From positions 62,001 through 126,000 of the forward strand of contig JAVDPC010000017.1 of the NCBI GenBank assembly GCA_031296915.1: a DNA stretch of 64,000 nt, written 5' to 3'. Both the position numbers and the translations under genes were made by a program. The notes beneath the pieces are model-generated. The model was not told where the DNA came from. It ran no database searches and saw only the letters and a program-made list of their open reading frames with translations. Below are positions 53,594 through 62,581 of this stretch, one piece after another; position 1 is the first letter of the stretch; every line of letters starts with the position of its first letter. Source of the stretch: Cerasicoccus frondis. GTDB lineage: Bacteria > Verrucomicrobiota > Verrucomicrobiia > Opitutales > Cerasicoccaceae.

Positions 53594-54411
53594 GCGTTTT
53601 TGCCCTTCAGCCAGACTTCCTTGACTTCGGGGGGATTAAACAGGGAGTCGCTGAGTGGTTGATTGAGCTGAATGTCGGATAGCTCCAACTTCATGACCAC
53701 TTCGTCTTCGTAAGCGATTTCGGTCTTCACGGGCAGCCAATAGCCATCGACCTTGTCGTATTTGACGAAGAAAACATCGACGTTTACAATGACGCCTGAC
53801 TGCACCTGCTTGTTGCCCCGTCTGGTGATCAGGTAGTTCTTGGGGTGAAAATAGAAATACTCGGTTTTACCGTTTGGGTAATAGAGTTTCACCAGGTAGT
53901 TTTTCTGGCGACGGTTGTTGACTGGGCCTAGGTATTTAATGACGCAACCGCGCTCTTTCCAGGTCAGCAGAAGATCGTCTTCCGCCGCAAGTTCTTTGAG
54001 CTCATCGGCTTGCTTACCGCCAATTTTCTCCGGGAAAGGATTTTTCTCCGAAGTATCAAATGTCCAGGCTTCTTCGCCGTTGTAGCCAGTAATCACTTCG
54101 TGCTTTTTCCCCATGTGCTCGATCTCTATCTCGCTACGGATTTTCCCGGGCCTTTTGGTGAAGATTTTCATGTCAGTGACATTGGGGCCTTCACTGAACT
54201 TTAAGTTGGCGCTCATGGTGTCCTGTTGGATGGCCCCTGCGCCGCCCATGGCCTTGACTGAGGTCGCGAAGAGTTGCTCGGCGACGGGATCCGATTCAGC
54301 AGGAACCTCTTCGCGCAATTGATCCTCCAGGCTCTCTTCCGTCGGTGGCGTCTGAGCCAGCGCAACCTGCATCATTAAGCCAACGGAGAGAATGGTGAAA
54401 AGGGTCTTCAT
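53587..54411 (-). CDS. LolA-like periplasmic lipoprotein-carrier-fold protein
   Basis: 274 residues with signal peptide (LFTILSVGLMMQVALA). An acidic stretch (EESLEDQLREE) leads to a LolA/LppX-type beta fold: ANLKFSEGPNVTDMKIFTKRPGKIRSEIEIEHMG and YDKVDGYWLPVKTEI. Such proteins bind lipids or lipoprotein acyl groups. It is similar in type, not closely in sequence, to the protein at 58959. No LolB/LolCDE genes are near. Confidence 0.78.
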   Translation of the reverse strand: MKTLFTILSVGLMMQVALAQTPPTEESLEDQLREEVPAESDPVAEQLFATSVKAMGGAGAIQQDTMSANLKFSEGPNVTDMKIFTKRPGKIRSEIEIEHMGKKHEVITGYNGEEAWTFDTSEKNPFPEKIGGKQADELKELAAEDDLLLTWKERGCVIKYLGPVNNRRQKNYLVKLYYPNGKTEYFYFHPKNYLITRRGNKQVQSGVIVNVDVFFVKYDKVDGYWLPVKTEIAYEDEVVMKLELSDIQLNQPLSDSLFNPPEVKEVWLKGKNAQ

Positions 54412-54473
54412 GTCGTCAGCATGTAGGCGTAACTGCTTGGCGACAATCTTGGATCAGCAGCGCAACCAGTTTT

Positions 54474-55088
54474 TTACGGAACTATAATATCAGTATCGGC
54501 CCGTAGCCAGTGTTCCAGTTTGTCGATCAAGCTCTTGGCGATGGGCTCTTGCTCAGGGAGAAGCTCGATCAACGGCTTGCCGAGTATCGCCTTTGCGCGG
54601 TCCTGTTCGCTCTTGGCCAGGTGGCGTAGCCATTGTTGACGCACCGCGTAGCCTTCATCGGCAGCGTAGCGGTAGAGCGTTTTTAGGTAAATGCAGTGCG
54701 GGAGGGGGGAGTCTTCAAAGGCGCTGAGCGCTTCCGTGGCCAGTTGAGCTGCGGGTGCGAAAAACTCCGTGTGTTGTAAATTGCGCCAGAGCAGCTCGCT
54801 AAGCCTGGTGGCCAGCACGAGGGTTTGATAACGTCGGGCAATGCCGACCCGGCGATGCTCCAGACGATACTCCTTCAGAAACCATGCGCCTGATTGAGAT
54901 GAGCTTTCCAGATGGAAAACCGCTTGGTCGAATAGATCTGGCCCTCCGCCCGATGTCTGACTCGAACGCCGCCACATCGCCACAACGCGTCCCTCATCTG
55001 CGCTGAACAAATGCAGCCGCAGAAAGCGCTCACCCGAGGGAGATGCGGACAGGACAATGCCCGCCGTATGCAGCTCACGTGCGGGCAT
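54474..55088 (-). CDS. recO: RecO-like DNA repair protein
   Basis: 204 residues. The N-terminal OB-fold-like part (HTAGIVLSASPSGERFLRLHLFSADEGRVVAMWRR) and the C-terminal helical part (SELLWRNLQHTEFF, LPHCIYLKTLYRYAADEGY) match RecO proteins, although the usual Cys-rich zinc site is absent. Known role: helps RecR and RecA at gaps. It is at the minus strand next to the DUF502 gene (five bases away). Confidence is moderate because RecO is poorly conserved. Confidence 0.65.
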   Translation of the reverse strand: MPARELHTAGIVLSASPSGERFLRLHLFSADEGRVVAMWRRSSQTSGGGPDLFDQAVFHLESSSQSGAWFLKEYRLEHRRVGIARRYQTLVLATRLSELLWRNLQHTEFFAPAAQLATEALSAFEDSPLPHCIYLKTLYRYAADEGYAVRQQWLRHLAKSEQDRAKAILGKPLIELLPEQEPIAKSLIDKLEHWLRADTDIIVP

Positions 55089-55093
55089 GGCCG

Positions 55094-55762
55094 TTAGCTG
55101 CGACGAGCACTGGCTTCAGCCAAACGGGCTTCGCTTTCCAGATGATCGAAGGGGGGGGAGACGGCGCCGCCCGACACGATTAGCTTCATGCCATCGGCGA
55201 CCGACATATCCATGGGGATTATCTCATCGCGTGGCACCATGAGCAAAAAACCGCTGGTGGGATTGGGGGTGGTGGGAACGAATACGTTGACTACTTCGGC
55301 CCCGGTTCGGTGTTGCACTTCGCCCTTGGCTTCACTGGTCAAAAAACCCAGCACGTAGACGCCTTTGCGGGGGTATTCGGTCAGGACAACTTTCTGGAAA
55401 ACCGCCTTCTGCTGCTTGCTGAAGGTATCGACGATCTGCTTGACCGTTTTGTAAACAGCATTGATGAAGGGAAGGGCTTCGATGATCCGTTCGCCGATAT
55501 TGATGACGATGCGGCCAATGAAATAACGCGACAAGAAGCCCAGGGAGGTGATCACCAGCAGCACAATCAGGATCGCCGCAATCTTGAGAAGCAGGTCGAT
55601 GCCGGGCAGGTTTTTGAAGTCCTCCGAGACAAATTTAAAAATGGCGTCACTGGCTGGCGAACCAATGCGCGTGAGCATAAAGTTAACGACAAAAATCGTG
55701 ACGCCCAGTGGCGCTACGATAACGAGGCCCGCGATGAAGGCGTTGCGCAGTTGACGAAGCAT
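55094..55762 (-). CDS. DUF502 family membrane protein
   Basis: 222 residues. Two membrane helices (AFIAGLVIVAPLGVTIFVV and LLLKIAAILIVLLVITSLGFL) and the conserved ERIIEALPFINAVYKTVKQIVDTFS motif. Then KGVYVLGFLTSEAKGEV and VFVPTTPNPTSGFLLMVP, the full signature of DUF502. Function unknown, found in many Gram-negatives and plants. The C-terminal tail ends in Ala/Glu-rich sequence. Confidence 0.92.
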   Translation of the reverse strand: MLRQLRNAFIAGLVIVAPLGVTIFVVNFMLTRIGSPASDAIFKFVSEDFKNLPGIDLLLKIAAILIVLLVITSLGFLSRYFIGRIVINIGERIIEALPFINAVYKTVKQIVDTFSKQQKAVFQKVVLTEYPRKGVYVLGFLTSEAKGEVQHRTGAEVVNVFVPTTPNPTSGFLLMVPRDEIIPMDMSVADGMKLIVSGGAVSPPFDHLESEARLAEASARRS

Positions 55763-55793
55763 GTCTCAGAATTGCGTAAATATACGCGTCGAA

Positions 55794-56159
55794 TTAGAGC
55801 AAATATGGCAGCCCAAATAGCAGGAACAGAATAAGCCCTGCGGCGGCGACTCCCGCTAAGATACAACCGGCCTTTGACGCGCCGTCAAACCCTCCCGGCG
55901 TAAAATCCATCATAATTTCGGGTTTGGACTCGGTGGATGCGGGTTCTGCGGCTTTTTCGGAGGTTGGTTTGCCCGTGTCGGGCGTCGGGGATTGCGCGAC
56001 AGAAGGGGGGAGGGGCTGCGGTGTGTTTGCCTGGTCTGCTTCTGTGGGTGTTGTCGCAGGCTTGGCGCCTTCCAATTGCTCAATCTGCCGGTCGAGCCAG
56101 TTCAGGTGCTCGCGGACTTTATCGCGCTGGGCGCGTAATTCGTTCAGATCGAATGACAT
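55794..56159 (-). CDS. Hypothetical protein: coiled coil, Pro-rich linker and C-terminal helix
   Basis: 121 residues. The N-terminal 30 residues form an amphipathic coiled-coil (LNELRAQRDKVREHLNWLD), then a Pro/Thr/Ala-rich linker (about 33-85) and a C-terminal membrane helix (ILAGVAAAGLILFLLFGLPYLL), so a tail-anchored protein. Function unknown. It sits between the rplU-rpmA operon terminator and the DUF502 gene. Confidence 0.6.
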   Translation of the reverse strand: MSFDLNELRAQRDKVREHLNWLDRQIEQLEGAKPATTPTEADQANTPQPLPPSVAQSPTPDTGKPTSEKAAEPASTESKPEIMMDFTPGGFDGASKAGCILAGVAAAGLILFLLFGLPYLL

Positions 56160-56215
56160 GTTTCCCGTAGAGTAGTCTTGCCATACTGGCCAAATATACG
56201 AGTGAGGCGAGCAAG

Positions 56216-56247
56216 AAAAAGGCGCCTTCCGTGATGGAAAGGCGCCT
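56216..56247 (-). terminator. Terminator of the rplU-rpmA operon
   Basis: On the minus strand an 11-12-bp GGCGCC-rich stem with short loop is followed by five T. It lies 24 bases downstream of the rpmA stop. Confidence 0.88.
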
Positions 56248-56270
56248 GCAAAGCGTTCTGCGGGATGCGT

Positions 56271-56528
56271 TTAGGCTTCGACTGCGTGAGGCAGGACTTG
56301 TACCTTGCGGTGTTCCTTGTCCCACTTGACGACACCATCTTCGAGGGCGAAGAGAGTGAAGTCCTTGCCGATGCCAACGTTGTTGCCCGGGTGGAAGCGG
56401 GTGCCGCGCTGACGGATCAGGATGTTGCCGGCGCGAACCTTTTCGCCACCGAATTTCTTGATGCCGAGGCGCTTGCTTTCGCTGTCGCGTCCGTTCTTGG
56501 AAGTTCCTTGTCCTTTTTTATGTGCCAT
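56271..56528 (-). CDS. rpmA: 50S ribosomal protein bL27
   Basis: 85 residues with the full bL27 N-terminus [31 protein letters not shown] and [20 protein letters not shown]. Part of the peptidyl transferase centre. It follows rplU after five bases and shares its transcript. Confidence 0.98.
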   Translation of the reverse strand: MAHKKGQGTSKNGRDSESKRLGIKKFGGEKVRAGNILIRQRGTRFHPGNNVGIGKDFTLFALEDGVVKWDKEHRKVQVLPHAVEA

Positions 56529-56533
56529 GACGT

Positions 56534-56848
56534 TTAGGCGTTGATGGATTCAATCTTGATGACCGAAAGTTCCTGGCGATGACCACGGGTGCGGCGATAG
56601 CCCATGCGGCGGTGCATCTTGTGGATGATGACTTTCTTGTCGCGCTTGTTTTCGAGGATGGTAGCCGCGACGCTGGCGCCTTCCACGTAGGGAGCGCCGA
56701 ATTTCGTTTCCGCGCCTTCGCCCACGCACAGGACCTTGTCGAGGGTGACGGTGTCGCCGGCCTGCGTGTCCTTATAACGGTTCACGAAGAGCACATCACC
56801 TTCGGTGACGATAAATTGGCGGCCTTGAGTTTCAATGGTTGCTTTCAT
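56534..56848 (-). CDS. rplU: 50S ribosomal protein bL21
   Basis: 104 residues starting [20 protein letters not shown], with [39 protein letters not shown]. Binds 23S rRNA. First gene of the rplU-rpmA operon; the upstream region carries a short GCGG hairpin near 56864-56882 that could terminate the GH16 gene. Confidence 0.98.
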   Translation of the reverse strand: MKATIETQGRQFIVTEGDVLFVNRYKDTQAGDTVTLDKVLCVGEGAETKFGAPYVEGASVAATILENKRDKKVIIHKMHRRMGYRRTRGHRQELSVIKIESINA

Positions 56849-56992
56849 TTTGGAAAATGGGAAAACCGCCTAAAAAAGCGGATTACAGCCCTATTGCAAG
56901 GATTTTTGTGTGAATAACTGGAGATTTTACCGGAACAGGCGGTTTGGTGACAGCTGTTCGGCTGACTTTTCAAAATGCCTCTCGAAAAATCT

Positions 56993-58036
56993 TCATTCAG
57001 CCCATTGATAAACCCGGGCGTAGTCCACCTCGAAAATCTGCGGAAAGGCTGAATCGGCAAGATTATCGGCATTTTGGCCGGTTCCATTAAAGAAACCACC
57101 GTTGACGGCGACATTGATGATCAGGTGAAAGTATTCATCGAAGGGCGCCGTTTCGGACTCCGGGGCGGCGGCGCTGTGCCATTGTTCTTTGGTAAGGGTC
57201 TGGTATTTAACGTCATCCACATACCATTCGATACGATCTGGCCACCACTCGATGGCGTAGGTGTGGAAGCCGTCATCGAAGGAGCCTTCGGGCAGAAAGT
57301 AGGTTGTGCCAGTGTAGGCATTGTTCGGCCAGGAATCACCATAATGAATGGTGCCATAGGTGCGGTCGGTGTAATTGCCTTTCGATTCAAGTATGTCAAT
57401 TTCCCCGCTGGCGGCCCAGATGCCGTAGACATTTTCGGAGGGCATCATCCAGATTGCGGGCCAGATGCCTTCGCCGCCTGGGACTTTGGCGCTGAACTCG
57501 AAGCGGCCGTATTTCCAGTCACCGCGCTGGAGGGTGCGCAGGCGGGCGGAAGAGTAGGGCTGTGTTTTACCGTCGTTGCTGGTGTAGGGGTCGCGGTGCA
57601 CTGCGATGTGGAGCTTGCCGTCCTCGACGTAGGCGTATTTCTCGCTCATGCTGTAGTGCTGGTGCTCATTGTTGCCGCCGCCGTAGTTGTTCTCTTCTTT
57701 GCCCCATTTGGTCAGGTCGACTTTATCGCCGTTAAACTCATCCGCCCAGATCAGCGCCCATTGATCATGCAATTCAACTACGCGATAAAATTGCTTCTGC
57801 TCACTAATTGGAAACAGCTCCAGGATCGACTCGTCGGTCCCTTCTACGGCCAGTCCGACGTTTTCCCACTGATCGCCAGTAAGATCGGTCGTTGTTTGAA
57901 GCTGATAAAACTTGCCGACTTCCGTTTCAAAAGCGACTTCGACCGCCGGGCGAATTTCACTGGCAGGTTGCACGTGAAGCATCGGTGAATGCATTGCGAA
58001 TAGCGCGGCAAGGGTGGGTAGCGTTTTCAGGTGCAT
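56993..58036 (-). CDS. Secreted GH16 family beta-glucanase/laminarinase-like enzyme
   Basis: 347 residues with a signal peptide (up to about residue 25). Residues about 36-90 form the YQLQTTTDLTGDQWENVG ... FYRVVE module; the GH16 domain starts at about 92 (WALIWADEFNGDKVDLTKW). The catalytic motif is GEIDILE with E212, D214 and E217. GNNEHQHYS and IWPAIWMMPSE are typical of lichenase/laminarinase branches. Degrades beta-1,3- or mixed glucans outside the cell or in the periplasm. Substrate range is inferred. The module at the N-terminus is unusual for GH16. Confidence 0.93.
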   Translation of the reverse strand: MHLKTLPTLAALFAMHSPMLHVQPASEIRPAVEVAFETEVGKFYQLQTTTDLTGDQWENVGLAVEGTDESILELFPISEQKQFYRVVELHDQWALIWADEFNGDKVDLTKWGKEENNYGGGNNEHQHYSMSEKYAYVEDGKLHIAVHRDPYTSNDGKTQPYSSARLRTLQRGDWKYGRFEFSAKVPGGEGIWPAIWMMPSENVYGIWAASGEIDILESKGNYTDRTYGTIHYGDSWPNNAYTGTTYFLPEGSFDDGFHTYAIEWWPDRIEWYVDDVKYQTLTKEQWHSAAAPESETAPFDEYFHLIINVAVNGGFFNGTGQNADNLADSAFPQIFEVDYARVYQWAE

Positions 58037-58147
58037 GCGGATGAGATGTTGGAACTAGGGTGTTTATTCCAGGTGATTTCTTGCTAGCAGCGCATCCTCA
58101 GGCTTGTCAGCGAGCAGGCAGGCGACGTATTAAATGAGTTTTGCATA

Positions 58148-58885
58148 ATGGAAATCGCCGAAGCTCAGACCTACTTTCAACAAGCGCCCGTCGTGGACCA
58201 CTATGCCCGCGCCGTGAGTCGTGTGGGGCTGTGGAAGAGCGAGGAGCTAATCTTTAAGCGCATTTTCCAGCCGGAGCAGAGCATTCTGGAGCTGGGCTGT
58301 GGCGCCGGGCGTATCGGGATTGGCCTCTGGGAGCTGGGCTACCGCCGTGTCTTAGCCACCGATTACTGCCAGGAAATGGTCGCCGAGGCGCGCCGCATCA
58401 ATCAGGTCCTCGAGTATGGCCTGCCCGTTCAGCAGGCCGATGCGACGAATCTTCAGTTTGCTGACGGCGAGTTCGACGGCGCGATTTTCGGCTTCAACGG
58501 CCTGATGCAGATTCCGGGCCGGGAGAACCGTCTACGGGCGATGCACGAGATTTCCCGGGTCCTCAAGCCAGGGGCGTGGTTTACCTTTACCGGGCATGAT
58601 CGCAATCGCCACGGTCGCAAGAGCTTTTGGCGTGAAGAGAGCAAGCGCTGGGTTAAGGGACGTCAAAATCCGATGATCCAGGAATTTGGCGACCTCTATT
58701 ATGAAGGGGACGAGGGCTACTGGATGTATATACACGCCGCAGACTCGCAGGAAGTTCAGGCCGACCTGGAGGCGGCGGGCTTTCGGGTGGATGTTTCGGC
58801 TTTGCGTTCGGAAATTTGCATGGAACCTGCCGAAGTCCGTGAGTTCTCAGATGATACCCGGTTTTGGGTTGTCCAGAAGCTGTAA
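58148..58885 (+). CDS. Class I SAM-dependent methyltransferase
   Basis: 245 residues. Motif I SILELGCGAGRIGIGLWELG, motif II VLATDYCQEMVAEAR, motif IV FDGAIFGFNGLMQIPGR and EISRVLKPGAWFTFTGHDRNRHG. The substrate is unknown. It starts at ATG 58148 and is divergent from the GH16 gene; the LolA-like gene follows 73 bases downstream. Confidence 0.82.
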   Translation: MEIAEAQTYFQQAPVVDHYARAVSRVGLWKSEELIFKRIFQPEQSILELGCGAGRIGIGLWELGYRRVLATDYCQEMVAEARRINQVLEYGLPVQQADATNLQFADGEFDGAIFGFNGLMQIPGRENRLRAMHEISRVLKPGAWFTFTGHDRNRHGRKSFWREESKRWVKGRQNPMIQEFGDLYYEGDEGYWMYIHAADSQEVQADLEAAGFRVDVSALRSEICMEPAEVREFSDDTRFWVVQKL

Positions 58886-58958
58886 ATCAGGGCTTCACTT
58901 TTACCAGCCCTTCATTACGGTTTGGGTCTTTCCTTACTCGTTGTCCATTATTCACATT

Positions 58959-59681
58959 ATGAGATTCCATCGTAGCATTGCCGCCATATTCTTAATCGCC
59001 GGAGTTAGCGTTTTAAACGCCGATTCACTCGATGACTTCCTGAAGAAAGCGCGCGCCCAACTGGGCCCGGAAAGCAAACTCGATAGCGTTGAGTCCATCG
59101 AATACAAAGGCACGGTCATTTCTCCTACCGGGGAGGAAATGTCCAAGCTGGAGCTCATCTTTGATAAGCCGAACCGCCAGCTGCTGAAGGAAATCCGCGG
59201 CGAGGTGGTGAATCAAACCGCCGTCAATGGCTACGAGGGATACGTGATGAGCATTGATCCGGCTAACCCACGTAGCCCGCTCGTCCAAGTGCTGCGCCCA
59301 GGGCAGGTCAAGCGTCTCATGGCCAATGCGGTCGAAAACCTGAATTTCTTTGATGGCCCTGAGAAAATGCGCGGCGGGGAAATCGTTGATGAAGGCATGA
59401 CGGACTACAACGGACAGACGGTCCGGAAGATCAAGTTCGTGTACCCGCTCGACCTGTTTTACGTCCGCTATTTTGATCCGAACTCCGGTAAGCTCATCGC
59501 CACCGTGAGCAGCGATGGCCTCACGATGGTTGAGAAAAATTCCTTGAATGCAGCGGGCATTAAATTTCCCAAAACGGTGGATACTTATGACGAAACCGGC
59601 AAGCTGCTGCGCACGGTCGAGTTTACTGAAGTCAATGTGAACCAGAAGCTGGACCCCGGCGCCTTTGATTTTCCGGAATAG
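58959..59681 (+). CDS. LolA-like exported protein
   Basis: 240 residues from ATG at 58959, which gives the signal peptide SIAAIFLIAGVSVLNA. The fold is LolA/LppX-like: VESIEYKGTVISPTGEEMSKLELIFDKPNRQLLKEIRGEVV, TAVNGYEGYVMS and KIKFVYPLDLFYVRYFDPNSGKLIATVSSDG, ending DPGAFDFPE. Presumed lipid or lipoprotein carrier. A second LolA-like protein is encoded at 53587. Upstream gene is a methyltransferase. Confidence 0.78.
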   Translation: MRFHRSIAAIFLIAGVSVLNADSLDDFLKKARAQLGPESKLDSVESIEYKGTVISPTGEEMSKLELIFDKPNRQLLKEIRGEVVNQTAVNGYEGYVMSIDPANPRSPLVQVLRPGQVKRLMANAVENLNFFDGPEKMRGGEIVDEGMTDYNGQTVRKIKFVYPLDLFYVRYFDPNSGKLIATVSSDGLTMVEKNSLNAAGIKFPKTVDTYDETGKLLRTVEFTEVNVNQKLDPGAFDFPE

Positions 59682-59737
59682 GCGCCTTCGCTAATTTCCA
59701 GTTGCGCGCGTAGGAAGCATGCTCATAGGTTTGCCCT

Positions 59738-61036
59738 ATGAAAATCCTAGAGTATGGTCAAAAAGGCTTTGCGACGAAGCTTAAGCGCGCTTGCCCGTCC
59801 TTCCGCGCATCGGACGACGTGGCGGAAACCGTGCGCTCTGTCATTGCCGACGTGGCGAAAGAGGGCAATAAGGCCGTCTTTCGCTACACCGAAAAATTCG
59901 ACGGCGCCAAGCTAACGCCTCGCACCCTGCGGGTAACGCAGGAGGAGCTCGACGCCGCGCCGAAGAGCCTGACTCCCACCCAACGCAAAGCGATTAAGGA
60001 GTCGATCAAGTGCGTGAAGGATTTTCACCAGAAGACTTTGCCCAAAGCATGGCGCGCGAAGAACCCACATGGCGCGACGGTGGGCGAGCAGTTTTATCCG
60101 ATCCAGCGTGTCGGGCTTTACGTGCCCGGGGGCCAGGTTCCATTGGTGTCGACGGTCATCATGAGCGCCGTGCTGGCCAAGCTGGCCGGTTGCCCGGAGG
60201 TGGTTGTTTGCACGCCGCCGCAGAAAGATGGCTCGGTGAACCCTGGTTTGCTTGCGGCGCTTAAGCTCGTGGGCGTGGATGAGGTTTACAAAATCGGTGG
60301 CGTTCAGGCCATTGCCGCGATGGCGATTGGCACGAAGTCGGTGCCTGCAGTGGACAAAGTGTTCGGCCCCGGCAATGCCTACGTGATGGAAGCCAAGCGC
60401 GCCCTGTTTGGCCAAGTCGGCGTGGACCTGTTGCCCGGCCCGAGCGAAGTGCTCATCATCGGCGATGCGACATCGAACCCCGCTTACATTGCCGCGGACT
60501 TGCTGGCTCAGGCCGAGCACGGCACCGGCAAAGAGAAGGTTTATCTGATCGTCGGCAGCCGTAAGCAATACGACGCGATCGCAGACGAAATCACCAAGCA
60601 GGCGGAGACGCTTTCCCATAAGGACGCTGCCCTTGGCGTATTGAAAAACCACGGCCTGTGCATCATTACCAAAAGTGTTGAGCAGACGGTTGAGATTGCT
60701 AACTACATTGCGCCGGAGCACTTGGAAATCCACGTGAACGCCAAAACGCGCAAAGTGCTGGAGAAGAAAATCACCACTGCGGGCGCAATGCTGCTTGGCG
60801 GCGACACGCCGACTGTGCTGGGCGATTTCACCGCAGGTCCGAGCCACACCTTGCCAACCGACCGCACGGGTCGCTTCTTTGGCGGCATGCAGGTGACCGA
60901 TTACATGCGTCGCACGAGCATTGTGGAATACAATCCCAAGGCGGCGAAGCTCGCGTGGCCGGTCGTCAAGGCGTTCTCCGAAATGGAGCAGCTCGACGCT
61001 CACGGTCGCAGCCTACAAATGCGTGTGGAAAAATGA
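59738..61036 (+). CDS. hisD: Histidinol dehydrogenase
   Basis: Last two steps of histidine synthesis. 432 residues; catalytic pair E327/H328 in APEHLEI, KVFGPGNAYV and GPSEVLII, AGAMLLGGDTPTVLGDF near the zinc site. It stands outside a his operon. Its TGA overlaps the ATG of the exported protein that follows (ATGA). Confidence 0.97.
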   Translation: MKILEYGQKGFATKLKRACPSFRASDDVAETVRSVIADVAKEGNKAVFRYTEKFDGAKLTPRTLRVTQEELDAAPKSLTPTQRKAIKESIKCVKDFHQKTLPKAWRAKNPHGATVGEQFYPIQRVGLYVPGGQVPLVSTVIMSAVLAKLAGCPEVVVCTPPQKDGSVNPGLLAALKLVGVDEVYKIGGVQAIAAMAIGTKSVPAVDKVFGPGNAYVMEAKRALFGQVGVDLLPGPSEVLIIGDATSNPAYIAADLLAQAEHGTGKEKVYLIVGSRKQYDAIADEITKQAETLSHKDAALGVLKNHGLCIITKSVEQTVEIANYIAPEHLEIHVNAKTRKVLEKKITTAGAMLLGGDTPTVLGDFTAGPSHTLPTDRTGRFFGGMQVTDYMRRTSIVEYNPKAAKLAWPVVKAFSEMEQLDAHGRSLQMRVEK

Positions 61037-62004
61037 AGCTACGGCTCGGCATTGCTTTGACTGCGTTTTCCGCCGTTTGCCTGAATGCGCAAACGGCGGA
61101 CGACGTGGATGTCGTCTTGGACGTGACGCCGAAGCTTGAGTTGATTCAGCCGCAGGCGGAGTTGCCGCAGGAATCCGCGACCATTGCCGAGATGGCCGAG
61201 ACTGCGCCCGACCGTGATTATTTGTTTTCCCTGCTGCGCTATCTCTACCGTTGGCACATCGACGCGGCGATGCTCACGGAGGATATTGATAGCACGGACA
61301 GCGTGGTCATCGCCTACCGCGAACTGCATCCTGAAACCGACGAGTCCGATAAGAGCCGTTTTGCCGAAGTCATCGTTCCCTTGGCGCGCACTCGGGTGAT
61401 GCTGAAGCAGGCGGATTACTCGATCGAAGAGCTGGATATTGAAGTGAAAAACCAGCGCTACAACGTGGTCAATGTCATCTTCGATCCGCAGTTGGAATGG
61501 GATCACAATGACTACTTGGTTCAGGTTTTCACGCTCGATGAAGTCTTCGATTGGCTCCACGAAACGCGCAACGACATCCTGTTTCCGAATCAGGAATTGC
61601 TGAAAATGATCCGCGACGAAGTGCGCGAAGAGGTGGGGGCTGAACGCCCGGACTTGGTGAAGCCGGAGGAGCCACAGATTGTGTTTCTGGCCCCGATTTC
61701 TCCCGTCATTAACGAAGTGTGGATTTATTGGGAGAGTGGCCATCACCTGGTGCATTTTACTTCGGACGATGACTTGGGCGACATCGATACCTGGCGCAGT
61801 GAGTTGCATCACGTCGAGCTGTTCGACTTGAAGTCGGACGTTGTGGTGTCGCCAATTGAGAAGCCCGGAAGCAACGCCTACATCACGAAGGATTGGGCGG
61901 GGCGCGTGCTCTTCAATTGCAATGTCCTCGGCGCAAAACTGATCCTGCCGCCAGTGGGCGCAGGCGATACGGAAGTCATCATCGAGTCTGCCCCGGCGCG
62001 CTAA
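61033..62004 (+). CDS. Exported protein of unknown function, coupled to hisD
   Basis: 323 residues from ATG at 61033, overlapping the hisD stop. Signal peptide LGIALTAFSAVCLNA. Then an acidic helical part (DRDYLFSLLRYLYRWHIDA) and a beta-rich part with IVFLAPISPVINEVWIYWESGHHLVHFTSD. No family recognised. Co-translation with hisD does not explain the role. A hairpin lies downstream at 62073. Confidence 0.7.
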   Translation: MKLRLGIALTAFSAVCLNAQTADDVDVVLDVTPKLELIQPQAELPQESATIAEMAETAPDRDYLFSLLRYLYRWHIDAAMLTEDIDSTDSVVIAYRELHPETDESDKSRFAEVIVPLARTRVMLKQADYSIEELDIEVKNQRYNVVNVIFDPQLEWDHNDYLVQVFTLDEVFDWLHETRNDILFPNQELLKMIRDEVREEVGAERPDLVKPEEPQIVFLAPISPVINEVWIYWESGHHLVHFTSDDDLGDIDTWRSELHHVELFDLKSDVVVSPIEKPGSNAYITKDWAGRVLFNCNVLGAKLILPPVGAGDTEVIIESAPAR

Positions 62005-62072
62005 AAGCTGTGAGAAGGTAAATATGATCCATTTAGGGCTTTAGAACAGACCTAGTCGTATTCAAAAAGGTG

Positions 62073-62100
62073 GAGCCCGGTGTCCCTGCCGGGCTTGTTT
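62073..62100 (+). terminator. Probable terminator hairpin
   Basis: Stem AGCCCGG/CCGGGCT (about 62073-62094) with an 8-base loop, followed by TTGTTTC. It ends the hisD transcript. Confidence 0.6.
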
Positions 62101-62142
62101 CATCCAGCAGGTTGTCGGAGAGGCAACAGCTAGCCCGGTAAC

Positions 62143-62554
62143 TTGCAAGGGCTGGCGCAGTTCATGCCCGCGATCAAGGGGCTGTTCTACGACTACGACG
62201 ACCGCGTTGACCCGAAGCGCCACCAGGTCAAGGTTGCCGTCCGCCGTGGCGCCCGGAGCGAACCTCAAGCTTTACGGCGCGCGACTCAAGTTCAACGACG
62301 CCGCGCCGGACGAGGGCGTGTTCCTGGTTCCACCGGGGCAGTTCCACGCCCCCGGCATCCGCATGGACGAAGTCGTCGTCAATGAGCCGCAATGGGTCAT
62401 CTTCCAGACGTCCTACGACCTGCCACCCGGCGAGTATCAGATCGAAGTCCGCTCCCGTATGCGGGACAACACCACCGTGACGGTTGGCACGGCGCCCGCC
62501 CCAATGTTGTTCCAAACCCAGGCGTCTCCTCCCACTCAGCAAGCCGTTGCTTAA
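62143..62554 (+). pseudogene. Frameshifted remnant, perhaps of a DUF4469-type IG-fold/HU-like protein
   Basis: Two reading frames together give one protein: the first (from about 62164) reads KGLFYDYDDRVDPKRHQVKV and the second, from about 62240, continues GANLKLYGARLKFNDAAPDEG and VNEPQWVIFQTSYDLPPGEYQIEVRSRMRD, ending near 62554. A shift of one base near 62240 breaks it. The second part resembles the IG-fold domain at the C-terminus of HU-like proteins in Bacteroidetes and related phyla (DUF4469). The N-terminal HU domain is missing. Family assignment is moderate. Confidence 0.5.
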
Positions 62555-62581
62555 CCCCAAACCTTAGGCTATCTCGCTCGC

